From NCBI GenBank assembly GCA_965652565.1, contig CBFGWL010000020.1:1-37852 (forward strand): a DNA stretch of 37,852 bases, read 5' to 3'. The DNA comes from RSA11 sp965652565. GTDB lineage: Bacteria > Actinomycetota > Thermoleophilia > Solirubrobacterales > 70-9. Below the pieces are notes generated by a model, which made no database searches, had not been told where the DNA came from, and worked only from the letters and a program-made list of their open reading frames with translations. Both the position numbers and the translations under genes were made by a program. Shown one piece after another: positions 7,732 to 15,315 of this stretch; position 1 is the stretch's first letter; each line of letters opens with the position of its first letter.

Positions 7732-8726
7732 TGGGCACGGCGCTCGTCACCGGGGCCCGCGGCTTCGTGGGCGGCTGGCTTGCCAAGGCGTTGCTCGAGC
7801 GCGGCGAGCGCGTCGTCTCGTTCGACCGCCGCCGGGTCACCGAGAAGCCCTCGGCGGTCGGCATGCTCGGCATCGAGGACGAGCTGATCCAGGTGGAGGG
7901 CGACCTGTGCGACGCGGCCGAGGTCGCCGCGGCGATCGCGGAGAACAACGTGGATTCGGTCTTCCACCTCGCCGCGGAGACGATCGTCGGGACCGTGCAG
8001 GCCTCGCCGATCCAGGGCTTCGAGTCGAACGTGCGCGGCACGTGGACCGTCCTGCAGGCCTGCCGGGAGCACGACGTGGAGCGGGTCGTCTTCGCGTCGT
8101 CGGACAAGGCCTACGGCGCCCACGACGAGCTGCCCTACCGCGAGGACTTCGCCCTGCAGCCGACCGCGCCTTACGAGGCCTCGAAGGCGGCGGCCGATCT
8201 CATCGCGCGCAGCTTCTGGCACTCCTACGGCGTGCCCGTCGCCGTGACCCGTTTCGCGAACATCTACGGCGGGGGCGACCTCAACTTCTCGCGGCTGATC
8301 CCCGAGGCGGTGAGCGCCGCGCTTTCCGGGCGGGCGCCGGTGCTGCGCTCCGACGGCTCGCCGGAGCGTGACTTCCTGTACGTCGAGGACGCCGCGAACG
8401 CGTACCTGGCGATCGCCGACAACCTGCACCGCGACGACGTGCGCGGCGAGGCGTTCAACGCCGGTGGCGGGCGCTCGTACCGGGTCGGCGACGTCGTCGA
8501 GCTGATCACGCAGCTCGCGGGCACGGGCGTCGAGCCCGACATCCGCGGCACGGGGAACCCCGAGGGCGAGATCGATCGCCAGTACGTCGATCCCGCGAAG
8601 ATCCGCGATGTGCTCGGCTGGGAGCCGGCGGTCGACCTCGAGGAAGGCTTGCGGCGGACCATCGAGTGGTACCGCGAGCACCCGGAATCCTGGGCGCCCG
8701 ACCCGGACGCCGCGGCCGCGGCCTAG
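7731..8726 (+). CDS. rfbG: CDP-glucose 4,6-dehydratase-like SDR protein
   Basis: Extended short-chain dehydrogenase, 331 residues, predicted to convert CDP-glucose to CDP-4-keto-6-deoxyglucose using bound NAD. Rossmann motif GARGFVGGWL at the N-terminus, HLAAETIV, SSDKAYG, and the catalytic Tyr-x3-Lys in PYEASKAAADL. RFANIYGGGDLNFSRLIPE matches the RfbG/CDP-glucose dehydratase branch better than generic epimerases. It starts at ATG 7731, one base into the rfbF stop. Later pathway genes for a dideoxy or branched sugar (rfbH and similar) are not present here, so the final sugar is unknown. Confidence 0.85.
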   Translation: MGTALVTGARGFVGGWLAKALLERGERVVSFDRRRVTEKPSAVGMLGIEDELIQVEGDLCDAAEVAAAIAENNVDSVFHLAAETIVGTVQASPIQGFESNVRGTWTVLQACREHDVERVVFASSDKAYGAHDELPYREDFALQPTAPYEASKAAADLIARSFWHSYGVPVAVTRFANIYGGGDLNFSRLIPEAVSAALSGRAPVLRSDGSPERDFLYVEDAANAYLAIADNLHRDDVRGEAFNAGGGRSYRVGDVVELITQLAGTGVEPDIRGTGNPEGEIDRQYVDPAKIRDVLGWEPAVDLEEGLRRTIEWYREHPESWAPDPDAAAAA

Positions 8727-8740
8727 GTCGAACGCCAGCT

Positions 8741-8853
8741 CGCGCGCGACTTCACGATTTCGCTGGTTGATCCCACACCATCGCGAAGTCGAATCGCGCG
8801 GCCTCGCGAGTTCGTGATGTTGACGAGTAATGCCACGAAATCACGAAGTCGCG
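8741..8853. repeat. Two imperfect inverted repeats in the rfbG 3' gap
   Basis: The first hairpin pairs 8741-8758 with 8779-8800 (arms around CGCGCGACTTC and GAAGTCG, with a 3-base bulge). The second pairs 8805-8818 (CGCGAGTTCGTGAT) with 8840-8853 (ATCACGAAGTCGCG), 13 of 14 matching. Similar GCGAGTTCGCGAT arms recur at 15678-15784. The two convergent genes rfbG and the 8915-9679 gene end on either side, so the hairpins may also help termination. No T-run follows. Confidence 0.6.
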
Positions 8854-8864
8854 GTGGGCCCGGC

Positions 8865-8905
8865 GTTCAGCCGTAGTCGGCGATTTCCGGTGGCGTGGGC
8901 TGAAC
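8865..8905. repeat. Copy of the GTTCAGCC palindromic repeat
   Basis: GTTCAGCC (8865-8872) and GGCTGAAC (8898-8905) form 8-base perfect arms around a 25-base interior, as in the three copies at 15316-15502. It is a diverged single copy, placed just behind the 3' end of the minus-strand gene ending at 8915. Confidence 0.65.
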
Positions 8906-8914
8906 CAGCGGCGG

Positions 8915-9679
8915 CTACCGCTGCCGGCAGCTGCGGATGATGAGCCCGCGGGCGTAGTCGCCGCCCGCCCAATGCAGACCGCCGCGCACCTGCAGGGCGC
9001 CCCACGAGCAGCGCGCGCTCACGAAGCTGCGGCGCTTGCCCCGGTGACGCCACTTGCGCTTGAACTGGAGCTTGAACTTGACGAGCGAGGCCTCGCCGCC
9101 GGCGAGCTCGGGGATCAGCAGGATCGCGCGGTCGCGGTACTGGCGTCCGGGTGCGCGGGTGATGCGCACGCGCCCGATCACGGTGGTGGGCTCGGGAAGC
9201 GCGAGGCGCGTGTGCAGCAGCACGGTCCGCGCGCCGCCCACCCGGCCGGCGTTGAACGCGAGGATCCGCGAGTTGACGGGCACGGCCTGTTCGGTGGGGG
9301 TGTTGACGAGCACGCGCGCCGTGCCGCGGCCCACCAGGGCCCGCCTGCACGCGCGCAGGGCGCCGGCGCGGCCGGTGTCCGCGATGCGCTGCTCGCGACA
9401 GCGCGGCAGGCCGCGGATGTCCATGCGCCCGTCGCGATCGAAATCGAGGACCATGCGCTCGAGGTTCGGCGGGAAGGACCCGTCGTTCATGCGGATGCTG
9501 TACTGCACCTTCAGCGCGATCGGCGCCGCCTTCTTCGCGGGCAGCCGCTTCGGGCTGAACGAGCCGCCCGCGACCACGCGCCGATCCGGGAACTCGTAGA
9601 CCTCGGCGTACGCCGGGGCGAGCGTGCAAGCGGCGAGCAGCGCCAGCGCGATCGCGAGGTGGCGCAGCCGCGAGCGCAT
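8915..9679 (-). CDS. Secreted protein of unknown function
   Basis: The 254-residue product begins with a clear signal peptide (basic MRSRLRHLA, hydrophobic ALALLAACTLAPAYA with an AYA cleavage site). The mature part is basic and rich in beta-type sequence. It contains FPPNLERMVLDF, GLPRCRE and VGRGTARV, features I associate with a secreted protein family common in Thermoleophilia genomes. Cysteines in LPRCRE, LRACRRAL, SARCSW and RSCRQR could form disulfides. It is last in the four-gene minus-strand unit, 3 bases after the hydrolase stop. No enzymatic motif is visible, and function is unknown. Confidence 0.75.
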   Translation of the reverse strand: MRSRLRHLAIALALLAACTLAPAYAEVYEFPDRRVVAGGSFSPKRLPAKKAAPIALKVQYSIRMNDGSFPPNLERMVLDFDRDGRMDIRGLPRCREQRIADTGRAGALRACRRALVGRGTARVLVNTPTEQAVPVNSRILAFNAGRVGGARTVLLHTRLALPEPTTVIGRVRITRAPGRQYRDRAILLIPELAGGEASLVKFKLQFKRKWRHRGKRRSFVSARCSWGALQVRGGLHWAGGDYARGLIIRSCRQR

Positions 9680-9682
9680 GTT

Positions 9683-10711
9683 CTACGCCGCAGCCTCTTC
9701 GAACTCGCCCAGCGCCGCCGCGGCCATCTCGCGCAGCGCGTCGTTGACGAGGTCGGGGCATTCGAGCGGGGTCATGTGCCCGCAGTTTGGCGCAACGCGC
9801 AAGCCGAGGGACTGGGGGAGGGCCTGTTCGATCCGCTCCGCGTGGACGATCGGCGTCATCCGGTCCTTGCCGCCCGCGATCACGATCGTCGGGATGCGCA
9901 GGTCGTCGAGCGCGTGCAGGAGCTTCATTCGCGCCATCGCGCGCCCGGCTCTGGCGCGGGCGAGCGTCCGGCAGTCCAGCGCCATCCGCGCCGTGAGCTC
10001 GACGTCCTCCGGGCGCGCGTCGGGGCCCAGCGCCACGTACGCCGTGGCCGCCCGCATGGAGGGGAACGGCACGCCCTTGATCGAGACGGGCGATTCGAGC
10101 GCGAGATCCGTGAAACGGCCGCGCACCGTGTCGAACGGCCCGGGGAGCTGGCGCATCACCGCGCTCGAGCGCGTGAGCGCCTCCAGGCCCGTCGACATGA
10201 GGGCGGCGCCGCGGGCGCGCTCGGAAGCGCGCTCGCGCAGCTCGTCCGCCCACGCGGCGATCGTCATCGCGCCCATCGAGTGTCCGGCAAGCAGGGGTCG
10301 CTCGCCCTCGGGCACGGTGGCGTCGATCACGGCCTCCAGGTCGGCCGCGAACGCTTCGAGGGAGTAGTCGCCGTCGGGGGCGTCCTCGGAGATCCCGTGG
10401 CCCCGGTGGTCGTACGTGACGATGCGGAACTCGCCTGCGAGCGCGTCCACCTGCTTGTGCCAAAGCTCCTGGGTTCCCGTCCAGCAGTGGACGAGAACGA
10501 GCGTCGGCGCGCCGTCCGGCCCGTGTACGCGCGCGGCGATGCGGTTGCCCGCGGCGCCCTCGACGTCGACCGGGCGGCCGCGGTCGTTGCGGGCACGGCG
10601 CTCGGCGCTCGCCTTCCTGATCGCGCGGGCGTTCAGCCAGCCGCCCGCACCGATCGCGGCGCCGGTGACCCCGGCGGCGAGCAGGGCGCGCTTGCGGGTG
10701 CGATTACTCAT
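9683..10711 (-). CDS. Alpha/beta hydrolase, probably membrane-anchored
   Basis: Alpha/beta-hydrolase fold, 342 residues. The oxyanion region is LVLVHCWTGT, DHRGHGISE follows, and the nucleophile elbow is GHSMGA (Ser145). The acid is the Asp of GGKDRMTP and the base the His of NCGHMTPLECP. The N-terminus has a basic start and a short hydrophobic stretch (ALLAAGVTGAAIGAGGWL) that may anchor it or act as a signal. ATG 10711 overlaps the end of the small membrane protein gene by 8 bases. The substrate is unknown; lipases, esterases and haloperoxidase-like enzymes share this pattern. Confidence 0.88.
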   Translation of the reverse strand: MSNRTRKRALLAAGVTGAAIGAGGWLNARAIRKASAERRARNDRGRPVDVEGAAGNRIAARVHGPDGAPTLVLVHCWTGTQELWHKQVDALAGEFRIVTYDHRGHGISEDAPDGDYSLEAFAADLEAVIDATVPEGERPLLAGHSMGAMTIAAWADELRERASERARGAALMSTGLEALTRSSAVMRQLPGPFDTVRGRFTDLALESPVSIKGVPFPSMRAATAYVALGPDARPEDVELTARMALDCRTLARARAGRAMARMKLLHALDDLRIPTIVIAGGKDRMTPIVHAERIEQALPQSLGLRVAPNCGHMTPLECPDLVNDALREMAAAALGEFEEAAA

Positions 10712-10847
10712 TGACCGAATGATCGCGCTTTCGCTCCCGCATGCGGAGCACCAGCAGGCCGACGACGATCAGGACGGCGGGCATGAAGAACGGCACGGCC
10801 GCGACCAGCGCGTGGTGCGCGACGGGTAGGGCGAGCGCCGCGGTCAT
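10704..10847 (-). CDS. Small single-pass membrane protein (47 aa)
   Basis: Short gene whose ATG (10847-10845) overlaps the TGA of the upstream membrane-protein gene as ATGA, and whose TAA (10706-10704) overlaps the hydrolase start. Both junctions indicate translational coupling, the main reason for calling it real. The product is MTAALALPVAHHALVAAV, then a strongly hydrophobic stretch (FFMPAVLIVVGLLVLRM) and a charged tail RERKRDHSVNE, predicting one membrane helix with a cytoplasmic basic end. It could be a subunit or stabiliser of the large membrane protein. No family recognised. Confidence 0.7.
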   Translation of the reverse strand: MTAALALPVAHHALVAAVPFFMPAVLIVVGLLVLRMRERKRDHSVNE

Positions 10848-12754
10848 GACGTTGCACCCACCGGTGGGCCCTTGACCCCGGCCGGAGCCCCGCCATGGGA
10901 TGGCGGGGGCGGCGTGCGCACTCCCTCGGCGGCCAAAGCCAGGCGGTGGAGGGCCCACGCCATCAGGATCAGCAGCGAGAGCGCGATGCTGGCGACCGTC
11001 AGGTAGCCGACGGTGCTGAGCCAGCTCGGCACGTCCTTCTGCTCGCGCTGCAGGATCTTGTGGTCGGCGATGAACTCGCGCTCGAACTCGGGCGGGGCCG
11101 GCACCTCCTCCGCCGGGATCGCCGCGTCCTCGGGCAGGTAGATGGGGATCGCGCTCAGCGTGTTGCCGCGCGACATCCGCACCAGCGACTTCCAGGTGCC
11201 GTGCACCGGTACGGGCTCGTCGGTCCGATAGGTGCCGGGCTCGCCGGTCTCCTTGAGCTCCGCGAGCACGAGGCCGCCGCCCTGCCAGGCGGTGACGTTG
11301 AGGAACTCGGCGCCCTCGGTGGCGTCCGGCGGGTTGAAGCGCACCGTCGGGATGACCGTGCGCTCCTCACCGCCCGCGACCTCCTCGAGCGTGACCTGCG
11401 CGCTCACGTCCTCGACGGCGGGCTTGGGGAGCGCGAGGCCGACGATCGCGAACATCGCGACGGCGCCGACGACCGCGCCGTTGCGGGTGCTGCGCGCGCG
11501 AGGCATCCAGTCCGAGGAGAGGCGCTCGCCGACCCAGCCGCCGACCAGCGACCCGGCCATAGCGCTCGCGAACCCGAACAGCGCGCCCTCAGGCAGCAGC
11601 TCGGAACTCCACGGGATCGGCATCCACACGTTCGACCAGGCCCATTCGCCCGCGAGTCCGATCGTGCCGAGGCCGACGCCCGCGGCGATCGCGCGCGTGA
11701 GCGTGCCCGCCCGGGGCAGGAGGAAGAACGCGGCCTCGATGGCGAGCGCCGCGGGCACGAACAGGGCGAAGTGCGGGGTCGTCTCGCCGAGGATGGGGCC
11801 GACGAGCACCGCCACCGCGCCGCGGATCGCCAGGAAGAAGCCCACGGCGCCCAGCGCGGCGCCCGGCCCGAGCCAGACGCGCGTCGCGACCAGCCCGACA
11901 CCGGCGGCGAGCATGAGCAGGATCGGGCCGAAGACGAACCGGAACTGGGGCACGCCGAAGTCGAACTCGACCGGGAAGACGCAGAGCCCGATGAGCAGGC
12001 CGCCGCTGAGCGCGATGCGCCGCAGCTGCTGGGTGAAGCCGAGCTCCCGGTGCCCCGAAGCGACGTTTGCGCGCTGCGCTTCGACCAGGAGGACGGCGAT
12101 CGCGATCAGGCTCATCGCGGCCCCGCCGATCATCATCAGGTGGGTCGGGCCCCAGAGCGTCACGTCCTGACCGAACAGGCGGTGCCACATGTCGTCGAGC
12201 GGGAAGCCGACGAGCGCGAAGGTGGAGCAGGCGACGAGCAGGATGCCCCCGAGCGGGGCGTACCAGTCGCCGACGATCCGGACGGCGCTGCGCGACGGAC
12301 GCTTCAGCGGCAGCACACAGGCGAAGAAGCCTGCGGCGAAGATCCCGAATAGGCCGGCCAGGATCAGGAAGTGGGAGGGGTTCGCGAACGGTCCCTCGTC
12401 GCGGCCCTGGTCGATGTGGATCGAGACGTCCCAGAGGAAGCCGATGAGCGCGATGATGAGCGCGCCGCCCGCGATGGTGGCGGGGAGGGCCGCCCAGCCG
12501 GGCAGGCCGGTGGAGCGCTGGCTCAGGCGCGCGAGCCGGCCGAGGATGGAAACGTGGCCGCTGCGGTGTCCGGCGCCCAGCCAGATCAACGCGGCCGTGA
12601 AGATCATCGCGGCGATGGACGCGCCGATCACCTGATCGAGCGCGGCGCCCCCGGCGGGCGGGTCGGCGGCCTGTGCCAGGGCGCTGGCCGGGGCCAGAGC
12701 CGTCCCGCTAATCGAGCCGGCGACGGCGACCGCGAGCTTGCGTCTCATGCTCAT
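10844..12754 (-). CDS. Polytopic membrane protein with duplicated Asp/His motifs and an Ig-like extracytoplasmic domain
   Basis: 636 residues. A signal-like N-terminus (MSMRRKLAVAVAGSISGTAL) is followed by about ten membrane segments up to residue ~440. An extracytoplasmic beta-rich domain (about 455-560, with VRFNPPDATEG and VHGTWKSLVRMSRGNTL) recalls FixH/YtkA- or copper-protein-type Ig folds, and a last membrane helix ends the protein. Two similar intramembrane motifs stand out: D109-x3-H113-x3-G-x-D119-x6-P-x-H128 and D188-x2-H191-x3-G-x-D197-x5-P-x-H205. Repeated Asp/His in membrane helices suggests metal or proton binding (inference). AGGAGG precedes ATG 12754; ATG 12748 is also possible. 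It is divergent from a MerR-type regulator. I do not recognise a named family. Confidence 0.8.
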   Translation of the reverse strand: MSMRRKLAVAVAGSISGTALAPASALAQAADPPAGGAALDQVIGASIAAMIFTAALIWLGAGHRSGHVSILGRLARLSQRSTGLPGWAALPATIAGGALIIALIGFLWDVSIHIDQGRDEGPFANPSHFLILAGLFGIFAAGFFACVLPLKRPSRSAVRIVGDWYAPLGGILLVACSTFALVGFPLDDMWHRLFGQDVTLWGPTHLMMIGGAAMSLIAIAVLLVEAQRANVASGHRELGFTQQLRRIALSGGLLIGLCVFPVEFDFGVPQFRFVFGPILLMLAAGVGLVATRVWLGPGAALGAVGFFLAIRGAVAVLVGPILGETTPHFALFVPAALAIEAAFFLLPRAGTLTRAIAAGVGLGTIGLAGEWAWSNVWMPIPWSSELLPEGALFGFASAMAGSLVGGWVGERLSSDWMPRARSTRNGAVVGAVAMFAIVGLALPKPAVEDVSAQVTLEEVAGGEERTVIPTVRFNPPDATEGAEFLNVTAWQGGGLVLAELKETGEPGTYRTDEPVPVHGTWKSLVRMSRGNTLSAIPIYLPEDAAIPAEEVPAPPEFEREFIADHKILQREQKDVPSWLSTVGYLTVASIALSLLILMAWALHRLALAAEGVRTPPPPSHGGAPAGVKGPPVGATS

Positions 12755-12784
12755 CCTTCCTCCTCGGGCGCATCATTGCGATGC

Positions 12785-12821
12785 TTTGATTACCCGTATC
12801 ACCAGATGACGTTACATCAAA
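12785..12821. promoter_or_regulatory. Candidate regulator-binding dyad in the divergent gap
   Basis: TTTGAT (12785-12790) and ATCAAA (12816-12821) form an inverted repeat 25 bases apart in the 116-base gap between the membrane operon and the MerR-type gene. This AT-richer stretch is unlike its surroundings. It may bind the MerR-type protein. The spacing is longer than in classical MerR operators, so this is tentative. Confidence 0.3.
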
Positions 12822-12857
12822 TCGTGTCACGTAGGCAAACGTCTCATGGGCGGGTGG

Positions 12858-12863
12858 TACGCT
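12858..12863 (+). promoter_or_regulatory. Candidate -10 box of the MerR-type gene (leaderless)
   Basis: TACGCT ends 7 bases before ATG 12871, and no ribosome-binding site precedes the start. This is the geometry of a leaderless transcript. No convincing -35 box. Confidence 0.35.
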
Positions 12864-12870
12864 GGCCGCG

Positions 12871-13668
12871 ATGGCTGCGGAGCGCCTGCGCGTGGTGGAG
12901 GGCGAAGGCGGTGGCGTGAGCACGTCGCCGAACCAGCTCACCATCGAGCAACTGGCTCACGAGACAGGGATGAGCGTGCGCAACATCCGCGCGCATCAGG
13001 CGCGTGGGTTGCTGCAACCGCCCGAGGTGCGCCAGCGCGTCGGCTACTACGGCCCTGAGCACGTTGCTCGCCTGCGCCTGATCCAGGAGCTCCAGGCGGA
13101 TGGCTTCAACCTGAAGGGCATCGAGCGCCTGCTCGAGGGCGCCCACGCGTCGTCGGAGCGCCTGCTTCACCTCAAGCGCGCGATCACGGCGCCGTTCGAG
13201 TCCGAGCAGCCCGAGGTGCTCTCCATGGCCGAGCTCGAGGAGATGTTCGGCGCCCAGGCGACACCCGAGGTGATGCAGAAGGCGATCAAGCTCGGCCTGC
13301 TCGTGCCGATGGCCGACGACCGATTCGAGGCGCCCAGCCCCTCGCTGATCGCGACCGCGCGCGAGGTGATGGAACGCGGTGTGCCGCTGCCGGCGGCGCT
13401 CGACGTCGTCGAGAACGTCCAGAAGCGCTGCGGCGCCGTGGCCGAGGAGTTCGTCGAGCTCTTCCTGAAGTGGGTGTGGCGCCCCTTCGAGGAGGAGGGT
13501 CACCCCGAGGAGCGCTGGGAGGAGGTCGTCGAGTCGATCGAGCGACTGCGGCCCATCGCCTCCGACGTCTTGGTTTCGATCTTCCAGGGGACGATGACCG
13601 AGCACGTCGACCGCGCCTTCGGCCAGGAGCTCGGCCGGATCTCGGGGTCGGGCGGAAGGCGGCGCTGA
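12871..13668 (+). CDS. MerR-type transcriptional regulator
   Basis: 265 residues. The winged helix-turn-helix lies near residues 22-65 (LTIEQLAHETGMSVRNIRAHQARGLL, then GYYGPEHVARLRLIQELQADGFNLKGIERLL), the MerR pattern with Gly-Tyr-Tyr/Phe wing and helical linker. There is no cysteine-rich metal loop. The long C-terminal helical region (about 100-255) differs from classical metal-sensing MerR proteins and may bind a small molecule or partner. The start is ATG 12871; GTG 12916 is a plausible alternative. It is divergent from the membrane operon, which it probably regulates, and followed without a gap by a coiled-coil gene. Confidence 0.85.
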   Translation: MAAERLRVVEGEGGGVSTSPNQLTIEQLAHETGMSVRNIRAHQARGLLQPPEVRQRVGYYGPEHVARLRLIQELQADGFNLKGIERLLEGAHASSERLLHLKRAITAPFESEQPEVLSMAELEEMFGAQATPEVMQKAIKLGLLVPMADDRFEAPSPSLIATAREVMERGVPLPAALDVVENVQKRCGAVAEEFVELFLKWVWRPFEEEGHPEERWEEVVESIERLRPIASDVLVSIFQGTMTEHVDRAFGQELGRISGSGGRRR

Positions 13669-14037
13669 ATGGGCCCGTTGGACTTCGGTCCGGTGCGCGA
13701 CGCGGTCAGCCTGCTGCCGCGGCTGCTCACCGAGCTGCGCGCGATCCACGAGGCGGTCGAGGAGCTCAACAAGGAGGTGCGGCTGATGCGTCAGGGCGTC
13801 GACCGCATCTACGACGAGACGAAGGTGGTCGGTGAGGCGGTCTCCCCGCTCGACCGGCGTCTCGATGAGGTGGGCGTCGCGATCTCCAGGCTCGAGCCAC
13901 AGATCGCCGAGGTGAGCGACGCCATCCACCCACTGCGGAGGGCGACCGGCCTGCTCACGAGGCGCAACGCCCGCGACGGTAACGGCCGCGCCGCGGCGCC
14001 GGAGCCCGAGCCCGAGTCGCTCGACGGCAAGCGCTAG
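13669..14037 (+). CDS. Small coiled-coil protein of unknown function
   Basis: 122 residues beginning directly after the regulator's TGA (TGAATG). The N-terminal two thirds are amphipathic helices with hydrophobic heptads (LPRLLTELRAIHEAVEEL, VRLMRQGVDRIYDET, LDEVGVAISRLEPQI), suggesting a coiled coil. The tail is basic, then Pro/Glu-rich. No signal peptide or enzymatic motif. Immediate adjacency to the regulator suggests co-translation and a shared role; the function is unknown. Confidence 0.7.
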   Translation: MGPLDFGPVRDAVSLLPRLLTELRAIHEAVEELNKEVRLMRQGVDRIYDETKVVGEAVSPLDRRLDEVGVAISRLEPQIAEVSDAIHPLRRATGLLTRRNARDGNGRAAAPEPEPESLDGKR

Positions 14038-14097
14038 CCCGCTCGGCCCCGTTTCGCCGGCTCATGAACCGGCGGCTCGGGCACTCCCATTCATTCC

Positions 14098-14165
14098 TCG
14101 TAACGCCTGTCAAGACGGCAGGAGGCCCGCGCGCGCCGCCGTAACGGCGAAGAGGACAGTTACGA
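14098..14165 (+). promoter_or_regulatory. Structured leader before the LysM/VanY gene
   Basis: TCGTAA (14098-14103) pairs with TTACGA (14160-14165) and CTGTC (14107-14111) with GACAG (14155-14159), closing a 68-base structure with an inner CGCCG/CGGCG hairpin. It ends exactly where the ribosome-binding site AAAGGAGAGG starts. An additional hairpin CGCCGG/CCGGCG lies at 14055-14074. I do not recognise a named riboswitch class, and the c-di-AMP (ydaO) consensus often found before such genes is not seen. Confidence 0.4.
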
Positions 14166-14181
14166 AAGGAGAGGATTTCTC

Positions 14182-14907
14182 ATGAAGCGCCGGGCTTTGG
14201 GGGGTTCGGGCAAACTCACCGCGGCGGCCGCCGCGCTCGCAGCGAGCTTCGGCGGGGTGGGCAGCGCGGAGGCTGCCCTTCCGCACGTGGTGCAGCAGGG
14301 AGAGACGTTGTGGGGCATCTCGGTCGCCAACAACCTGACGACGCGTACCGTCGCGGTTTTCAACGGGTTGCCTGAGGACGCGCACCTGATCGCCGGCCAG
14401 ACGATCCAGGTGCCGACGGTGGAGGAGGGCGCTGCCGCGCTCGCCGCGGCGCCGCCGCCGGCCGAGCCGGCCGCGACGACGACCGAGGGGGCGACCGAGG
14501 GGACGACGGAGACCGTCGCAGCGGATCCCGCGGCGAGCCCCACGTATGGGCTCGGGCACATCCCGTCGCCGTGGGGGGAGTTGCACCTCGATCCGGCGGC
14601 GGCCAACGCCTGGAACGCGATGCGGGAGGCATCGCTCGCCCAGTTCGGCGTCGACCTCTACCCGGACGGCCCGCTCTCCGCGTACCGCACGTACGAGCAG
14701 CAGGCCGAGCTCTACAACCTCTACCTCGCCGGCCAGGGTCCGCTGGCCGCGCCGCCGGGCTCCTCGGCCCACGAGCGCGGCGTCGCGGTCGACGTGGCCG
14801 AGCCGATCATGCGCGACATCATCGACCAGATCGGCCCAACGTACGGCTGGGGGAAGGTGGACGCGCCCGAGGAGTGGTGGCACGTCTCCTACCTGGGCGG
14901 CTACTGA
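14182..14907 (+). CDS. LysM domain D-Ala-D-Ala carboxypeptidase (VanY/M15B family)
   Basis: Exported cell-wall peptidase, 241 residues. A signal peptide (MKRRALGGSGKLTAAAAALA, ending near SAEA) is followed by one LysM peptidoglycan-binding module (about 34-78, HVVQQGETLWGISVANN...IAGQTIQVP). Then comes an Ala/Pro/Thr-rich linker (about 80-125) and a VanY-type peptidase domain. Zinc ligands are visible in SAHERGVAVD (H197, D204) and EWWHV (H234), with YRTYEQQAELYNLY before them. It probably trims D-Ala or cross-links in the peptidoglycan stem. AAAGGAGAGG precedes ATG 14182. Confidence 0.92.
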   Translation: MKRRALGGSGKLTAAAAALAASFGGVGSAEAALPHVVQQGETLWGISVANNLTTRTVAVFNGLPEDAHLIAGQTIQVPTVEEGAAALAAAPPPAEPAATTTEGATEGTTETVAADPAASPTYGLGHIPSPWGELHLDPAAANAWNAMREASLAQFGVDLYPDGPLSAYRTYEQQAELYNLYLAGQGPLAAPPGSSAHERGVAVDVAEPIMRDIIDQIGPTYGWGKVDAPEEWWHVSYLGGY

Positions 14908-14920
14908 GCGAACCAGCACG

Positions 14921-14948
14921 GGCGCCCGGGGCGGGAGGCCCGGGCGCC
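14921..14948 (+). terminator. Hairpin terminator after the LysM/VanY gene
   Basis: Perfect 10-base-pair stem GGCGCCCGGG/CCCGGGCGCC (14921-14930 with 14939-14948) and an 8-base loop, 13 bases behind the stop, followed by TGTGGTTGTG rather than a pure T-run. Actinobacterial terminators often have weak T-tracts. Confidence 0.65.
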
Positions 14949-15046
14949 TGTGGTTGTGCCGAGTGTTGGAGAGTTGCGTGGCGGCGCGAGCGTTTTCGGC
15001 GCGGGGGCCAACCCGCGCCGCGCGGGTGCGGGTGAGTCGGGCGTTT

Positions 15047-15215
15047 GTGGCGGCGGGGCAGGCGCGCTCCGCGCGGGCTCGGGGCCGGGTAGCGCGGGCG
15101 TTCGTGGCGGCGGGGCCGGGGCGTTCCGCGCGGGTGCGCGGGCGGGTCGGGCGTCGCTGGCGGCGTAGCCGGCGCGCTCCGCGCGGGCTCGGGGCCGGGT
15201 TGATGGGCAAGTAAG
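15047..15215. repeat. Tandem ~57-base GC-rich repeat, three units
   Basis: Units begin GTGGCGGCGGGGC at 15047, GTGGCGGCGGGGCC at 15104 and GCTGGCGGCGTAGCC at 15156. Each continues with a TCCGCGCGGG core and CGGGGCCGGG. A more diverged unit may precede at about 14980. An almost identical unit occurs at the far end of the window (37781-37852). Confidence 0.75.
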
Positions 15216-15315
15216 AGGGAGAGAGCTCTGCGGGGGCGCGGGTTCGCAGCGTCTCTCGCGAGGATTTCGGCACACGGCGCGCGCCCGGTGCGCGCCGTGC
15301 GGCCCGGCAACGCCG

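Noticed and set aside
14041..14181. c-di-AMP (ydaO) riboswitch before the LysM/VanY gene
   Set aside because: Looked for because of the gene type, but the conserved ydaO core sequences are not present; only an unassigned stem structure remains.
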